A stretch of DNA of 8,820 nt, taken from contig SKHV01000209.1 in the NCBI GenBank assembly GCA_007116765.1, forward strand, positions 1-8,820, given 5' to 3'. The stretch is from Prolixibacteraceae bacterium (lineage in GTDB: Bacteria; Bacteroidota; Bacteroidia; Bacteroidales; Prolixibacteraceae). Below the pieces are notes generated by a model. That model did no database searches and was not told where the DNA came from. It saw only the letters and a list, made by a program, of their open reading frames with translations. A program made the translations under genes and the position numbers. This document shows positions 5,220 to 8,820 of this stretch, one piece after another (positions within the stretch are counted from its first letter, which is position 1; the number at the start of each line of letters is the position of its first letter).

Positions 5220-6470
5220 TTATTTTATAAGCGAAGTGATTATTGTGAGTTGCAAATATAGAAATTGTGAAAAGTTGCTGTCGGTAATTCCATGCATGGT
5301 TTTTAGCGATTCGGTTGGCAACATAAACATATAGCCCAATTCTAAATTGCCCCACTTATTAAACCGGTAATTCAACACCAAATCGCTCTCATATCCCAAC
5401 GCTTTATTTAGCGGGGTTAACTCGTTTGTTTGTGCCAATGCAAAATAATGGCCGGTATTGTTTATTGAAAACCCATTTTTGAACTTGAAACGTAAATAGA
5501 AATAATAATCCATCAGCCCTCCCTGTTTCGTGTCGGCCGGGATGTTGCAGAAATAGTCGATAAACCCGAAATAGCCATGCCTTGTCCCGTAGTGAACATC
5601 AAAAAGCTTATCGGTATTATTTCCTATTTTAGAATTGCCCGACAAATAGCTAAAACCAAGCCCGGGAGTAAAAACACCTATGCTGTATCCGGCATCGGCA
5701 TCAATGAGCACCGCACTTATATTTTGCCCGGTTTTATTCTTTCCATATTGAAAGTAAGCATTTCCCCATGCCTGAAAATTGTTTTTCTTATATTTTGTGT
5801 AAACACCTGTTGTTTGCCTGAAATTAATCTGGTTAGTAGTGTCGGCCGGGGTAACTCCGCTTGCTAAGTGCATAAACGACACATTGAAATCGTTTGAGAT
5901 ATTCCGGTTAAGCCAAACGAAATTCAATGATTTTATGCGGTTTGAAGGATAGTGAATATTAGAACTTGATGCGCTTGCGCTGTTCCACGAGCCTGCCAAA
6001 TGCAAATCCCATTTTTCGATATTCATTTTCAGTATTGCCGCATCGTAAGCTATGCCGTTAATGTTCCAGTTTCGGGCCGAAAGGAGCCGCTGGCTGTCGT
6101 AAATTAATTGCTGACGGCCAACCGACAACCAGGTGTTATTTTTATTCGTGAGTTTAATTTCGGCATAGCCTTCGAATAAGGTCAGCGAGGCATCGTCGCC
6201 ATAAACACCTGTTGAACTCGCAAGTTTCTCGTCGCCCCAAACCCTCGCATCCTGAGGGGTAATGTATAGTTTCAGGTTATCAGAATTATAAGCAAAAGCC
6301 AAACGTGTACGTTGGAACATAAATGCTGCCGGCACTGCATCGCTGGGAGCTAATTTTTGGTAGCCGTCGCGTGCTTCGAAACGGTTTCGCACTTGAGCAT
6401 CGATGCTTAGTTGAGCATTCGCACTATGCATTAAAGCGAATGACAGGAAAATAATTAAGGTTGGTTTCAT
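5220..6470 (-). CDS. Alginate-export-type outer-membrane beta-barrel protein at the end of the pst operon
   Basis: The 416 residues begin with a clear signal peptide (1-19; hydrophobic core LIIFLSFALM, cut site ANA before Gln20). The rest alternates short polar and aromatic strands as in an outer-membrane barrel. Family hallmarks of the alginate-export (AlgE-like) group are visible: QRTRL at 53-57, QDARVWGDE at 73-81, and GRQQLIYDSQRL starting at 118 and ending near Trp135. It starts 17 bp after the pstB stop on the same strand, so it is almost certainly co-transcribed with pstCAB; that context suggests a channel for phosphate or a phosphate-bearing solute rather than alginate, but this is inference. 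The C-terminus ends in SLIK, not in the terminal aromatic residue common in barrel proteins; the likely last strand is FLYLQLTI just before it. Solute specificity cannot be read from the sequence. Confidence 0.82.
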   Translation of the reverse strand: MKPTLIIFLSFALMHSANAQLSIDAQVRNRFEARDGYQKLAPSDAVPAAFMFQRTRLAFAYNSDNLKLYITPQDARVWGDEKLASSTGVYGDDASLTLFEGYAEIKLTNKNNTWLSVGRQQLIYDSQRLLSARNWNINGIAYDAAILKMNIEKWDLHLAGSWNSASASSSNIHYPSNRIKSLNFVWLNRNISNDFNVSFMHLASGVTPADTTNQINFRQTTGVYTKYKKNNFQAWGNAYFQYGKNKTGQNISAVLIDADAGYSIGVFTPGLGFSYLSGNSKIGNNTDKLFDVHYGTRHGYFGFIDYFCNIPADTKQGGLMDYYFYLRFKFKNGFSINNTGHYFALAQTNELTPLNKALGYESDLVLNYRFNKWGNLELGYMFMLPTESLKTMHGITDSNFSQFLYLQLTIITSLIK

Positions 6471-6487
6471 GTGTTTAGTTAATGAAA

Positions 6488-7306
6488 TTAATTTCCATCA
6501 ATTAAATACTGTCGCAAACTTTCTGTTTGGGGGTTTTTGAATATTTCGTCGGGGTGGCCTTGCTCCATTATTTCGCCGTAATACATAAAAACCACATTGT
6601 CGGCAAGGCGTTTGGCCTGTCGCAAAATGTGTGTAACAAGCACAATGGTATAGTTGCCTTTTATACGCTGAAAAAGGCTTTCGATTGTTTTGCTCGAAAC
6701 GGGGTCGAGTGCCGATGTAGGTTCGTCGGCCAAAATAATACTTGGCTTAACCGCAAGGCCGCGTGCCAGACAAAGCCTTTGTTGTTGACCTATTGATAGG
6801 TTGTTAGCAGGCGAGTGCAGGCGGTCTTTCACTTCGTCCCACAAGCCTACTTCCCTAAGGTTCTTTTCCACATTGTGCTCTAAAAGGCTTTTGCTCCTGA
6901 TTCCTTTTAATTTTAAACCATACGAAACGTTCTTGTAAATCGACATGGGTAGCGGGAAAGGGCGTTGCGAAAGCAGTCCCATTTTTTGCCTCATGTCAGG
7001 AATGCTTTTACTCGTATTCAAAATATCGTCGTTTTCGATAATAATATTGCCCGAAACCTTTAGCTCGGGGTAAAGGTCGGTAAGGCGGTTAAGGCTTTTG
7101 AGCAAGGTAGTTTTACCACAACCCGATGGCCCCAATAGTACGGTTATTTTGTTTTTGGGAATGGTGAGGTTTATATCCTTCAATATCTGTTGCTGGTGTG
7201 CAAATACATTCAAGTTCTTTATATGAATGGCCGGATCAGAAGGCATCTCGGCCACAATGATGCGTGGCACCCTAATTTGCTTTTTTTCTTCTATTAAAAG
7301 TTCCAT
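6488..7306 (-). CDS. pstB: Phosphate ABC transporter ATP-binding protein
   Basis: This is the ATPase of the Pst high-affinity phosphate importer, on the cytoplasmic face of PstC-PstA. With ATG at 7306 it has 272 residues. Seen: Walker A GPSGCGKTT (59-67), the PstB-specific LNRLTDLYPELKVSG segment after it, Q-loop region QRPFPLPMSIYKNVSYG (Gln114), ABC signature LSIGQQQRL (from 170), Walker B ILADE (191-195), and the H-loop His226 in VLVTH. The signature has Ile in place of the first glycine of LSGGQ; the second glycine is kept, so activity is expected. An in-frame ATG at 7354 would add 16 residues but overlap pstA by 41 bp; ATG 7306 leaves a natural 7-bp gap, so I prefer it. About 25 residues still precede the usual PstB beginning (IHIKNLNVF). 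ATG 7246 is a third option. Confidence 0.95.
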   Translation of the reverse strand: MELLIEEKKQIRVPRIIVAEMPSDPAIHIKNLNVFAHQQQILKDINLTIPKNKITVLLGPSGCGKTTLLKSLNRLTDLYPELKVSGNIIIENDDILNTSKSIPDMRQKMGLLSQRPFPLPMSIYKNVSYGLKLKGIRSKSLLEHNVEKNLREVGLWDEVKDRLHSPANNLSIGQQQRLCLARGLAVKPSIILADEPTSALDPVSSKTIESLFQRIKGNYTIVLVTHILRQAKRLADNVVFMYYGEIMEQGHPDEIFKNPQTESLRQYLIDGN

Positions 7307-7313
7307 ATTGAAG

Positions 7314-8168
7314 TTATTTAATGATTGTTTTTGAATATCTTTTAGAAATACCACGTGCCGTAAGGCTGATTATTAGCACAATGATGGTAAGAATGGCCGC
7401 CGCAGCATAAGCCCGTTCCCTTACTTCGGGTATAGGCGAGCCCAACTGGAAAAAAATTGCCAAGGGCAGGGTTGCAGCAGGCTCATCGAGTGCCCTGGGG
7501 ATTAAATCGGTATAGCCGGCAGTAAATAATACCGATGCGGCATCGCCAATTGCACGCCCAAAAGCCAGCAATATGGCCGTAACCATACCCGGGAAGCCTT
7601 GTCTCAGCATGACTTTAAAGGCCAGTTCGGTTTTAGTGGAGCCCATTGCCAAAACTGCTTCGTGCATGCCAAGTGGTATTTTGCTCAATACCTCGTCGAA
7701 AGTACGTATCACGATAGGGGCGACTAAAAGTGCAAGGGTTATGATTCCGGCAAGTAACGAAGCGGTCATTCCCATGTACAACATTAAAGTGAAACCAAAT
7801 GCGCCATATACTATCGATGGGATTCCCCATAATGCATCAATAATGTAGCGGACAATGTTCTGTGTTTTTTTGTGGCTCACTAAATGCACGTTGATATACA
7901 ATGCCGCCGGAATACCAACAAGCATTGCCAGAAGTGTTGAGCCAAAAGCAATGTAGAGCGACCCAACTATTGCATTCAACACACCGCCTTCGCCGCCATA
8001 ATAGTAGCCTCCTTGTGGGGTTTTTATCACCATATCGAGCGTTAGGGCGTTAAAACCTTTTATAAAAATTATTAGAATGATAAAGGCCAACAACACAATT
8101 AGAGAATAGGTTGCAAACCCCGAAAGGAATTTGAAAAATTGTTCTTCGGCCTTTTTATACTGCTTCAT
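7314..8168 (-). CDS. pstA: Phosphate ABC transporter permease PstA
   Basis: This is an inner-membrane channel subunit that pairs with PstC to pass phosphate from the periplasmic binding protein into the cell. The 284 residues are the usual length. TM1 lies at about 18-37, and five further hydrophobic segments follow. GIPSIVYG at 115-122 is a signature shared by PstA and PstC, and the EAA loop that docks on PstB is at about 169-188 (HEAVLAMGSTKTELAFKVML). The motif GRAIGDAASVLFTAG is PstA-like, whereas PstC has GETMAV at that place, which separates the two permeases. The ATG at 8168 overlaps the end of pstC by 14 nt, suggesting translational coupling. It is followed after 7 bp by pstB. Confidence 0.95.
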   Translation of the reverse strand: MKQYKKAEEQFFKFLSGFATYSLIVLLAFIILIIFIKGFNALTLDMVIKTPQGGYYYGGEGGVLNAIVGSLYIAFGSTLLAMLVGIPAALYINVHLVSHKKTQNIVRYIIDALWGIPSIVYGAFGFTLMLYMGMTASLLAGIITLALLVAPIVIRTFDEVLSKIPLGMHEAVLAMGSTKTELAFKVMLRQGFPGMVTAILLAFGRAIGDAASVLFTAGYTDLIPRALDEPAATLPLAIFFQLGSPIPEVRERAYAAAAILTIIVLIISLTARGISKRYSKTIIK

Positions 8169-8820
8169 AACGCTGTGTTTTGTAAATTATAAACCGAAAA
8201 AAAAGGTTGATTACCAGAATAATTACCAATAATAGAAGAGCTGCAAACATAAGTGCCGAATCGTACATTGGAATGGAGAGCATTTCGCCGTAATTATTTG
8301 CAATGAGCGAGGGCAGCGGGTATGCCGCATCGAAGGGGTTGCGCGATATTTGAACCACGTTGCCAACCACCATAAGCACGGCCATGGTTTCGCCAAATGC
8401 TTTTGCCATTCCAAGCCCGTACGCCGATACAATGCCCGGGAAACTACTGCGCAACACCACGTGCTTTACCGATTCCCACATAGTAGCCCCCACCGACAAC
8501 GATGCTTCCTTAAGCCCTATGGGTATGGTATTGAATATGTCGATAAGCATGTTGAGCATGTAAGGAATGCACATGATGGCCAACACTATTCCACCGGCCA
8601 AAATTGAATAGCCGGTTGTGCTGATTCCGAATAGGGGTGCCAGGTATTTGCCGATAAACGGTACTATGATTATTATACCCCAAACCCCGTAGATAACAGA
8701 GGGCAGACCGGCGAGAATATCGATAACCGGGTGCATAATGTTCACCAGTTTTTTTGATGCAAACTGAGTTAAGTAAATGGCAGCAAAAAGGCAAATTGGT
8801 GCCGAAAACAAAAACGAAAG
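8155..8820 (-). CDS. pstC: Phosphate ABC transporter permease PstC (5' end beyond window)
   Basis: This is the second inner-membrane channel subunit of the Pst importer. The reading frame is open to the right edge of the window, so about 221 C-terminal codons are seen and the start lies outside; the family is normally near 290-320 residues, so TM1 and the first periplasmic stretch are missing. A TTG at 8811 is internal coding (LSFLFSAPICLFAAIYL), not the start. Seen: GLPSVIYGVWG, the permease signature, the EAA loop GLKEASLSVGATMWESVKHVVL, and AFGETMAVLMVVGN, the PstC form of the motif. The end (YEAV) overlaps pstA by 14 nt. The pstS binding-protein gene and the operon promoter are presumably upstream, outside the window. 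Confidence 0.94.
   Translation of the reverse strand, partial: LSFLFSAPICLFAAIYLTQFASKKLVNIMHPVIDILAGLPSVIYGVWGIIIIVPFIGKYLAPLFGISTTGYSILAGGIVLAIMCIPYMLNMLIDIFNTIPIGLKEASLSVGATMWESVKHVVLRSSFPGIVSAYGLGMAKAFGETMAVLMVVGNVVQISRNPFDAAYPLPSLIANNYGEMLSIPMYDSALMFAALLLLVIILVINLFFRFIIYKTQRYEAV

Noticed and set aside
5216..5236. Bidirectional terminator at the convergent junction
   Set aside because: The stem is only 4 + 3 bp with a 2-nt bulge and there is no T-run on either strand.
5577..5867. 96-codon plus-strand ORF opposite the barrel gene, and similar antisense frames opposite tgt, pstA and pstC
   Set aside because: Each lies wholly within a clearly identified gene on the other strand, has no recognisable domain, and is explained as a reading-frame shadow.
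7307..7354. N-terminal extension of PstB from ATG 7354
   Set aside because: It overlaps pstA by 41 bp and its residues resemble no PstB N-terminus; ATG 7306 leaves a normal 7-bp gap.
8191..8208. AACC-G-A8-GGTT symmetric element
   Set aside because: It lies inside pstC coding sequence, where the A-run encodes Phe residues of a membrane segment on the minus strand; 4-bp arms are not significant.

Overview
The window looks like a housekeeping stretch of a Bacteroidota chromosome, probably near Bacteroidales, though the order is a guess. The evidence is: AT-rich sequence; no clear Shine-Dalgarno sites before the genes; three matches to the Bacteroidota -7 promoter box TAnnTTTG upstream of genes or gene pairs; and two neighbourhoods I recall from this phylum (tgt next to an LptF/LptG-type permease, and an mmdA-type carboxyltransferase next to a small biotin carrier).

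Layout. Plus strand, 1-5210: tgt (tRNA-guanine transglycosylase, queuosine pathway) and an LptF/LptG permease (LPS export), probably co-transcribed. A 284-bp intergenic region follows, holding an AT-rich interrupted inverted repeat and a promoter. Next come an acyl-CoA carboxyltransferase and a biotin carrier subunit, closed by a good intrinsic terminator, and then a hemolysin III/PAQR-family membrane protein on its own promoter. Minus strand, 8820-5220: a pst phosphate-uptake operon read right to left, pstC (5' end outside the window), pstA, pstB, and then an alginate-export-type outer-membrane beta-barrel where phoU often lies. The two strands converge with only 9 bp between stop codons.

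How the genes work together. PstC and PstA form the inner-membrane phosphate channel and PstB powers it; the barrel at the operon end may carry the solute across the outer membrane, which is inferred from position only. The carboxyltransferase and carrier need a biotin carboxylase or a sodium-pump beta subunit encoded elsewhere. The tgt and lpt products are not functionally linked.

I found no new defence system, mobile element, CRISPR array or RNA gene. The points most worth checking are the loss of all three zinc cysteines in TGT, the barrel inside the pst operon, the near-leaderless start of the PAQR gene, and the inverted repeat upstream of the carboxyltransferase.
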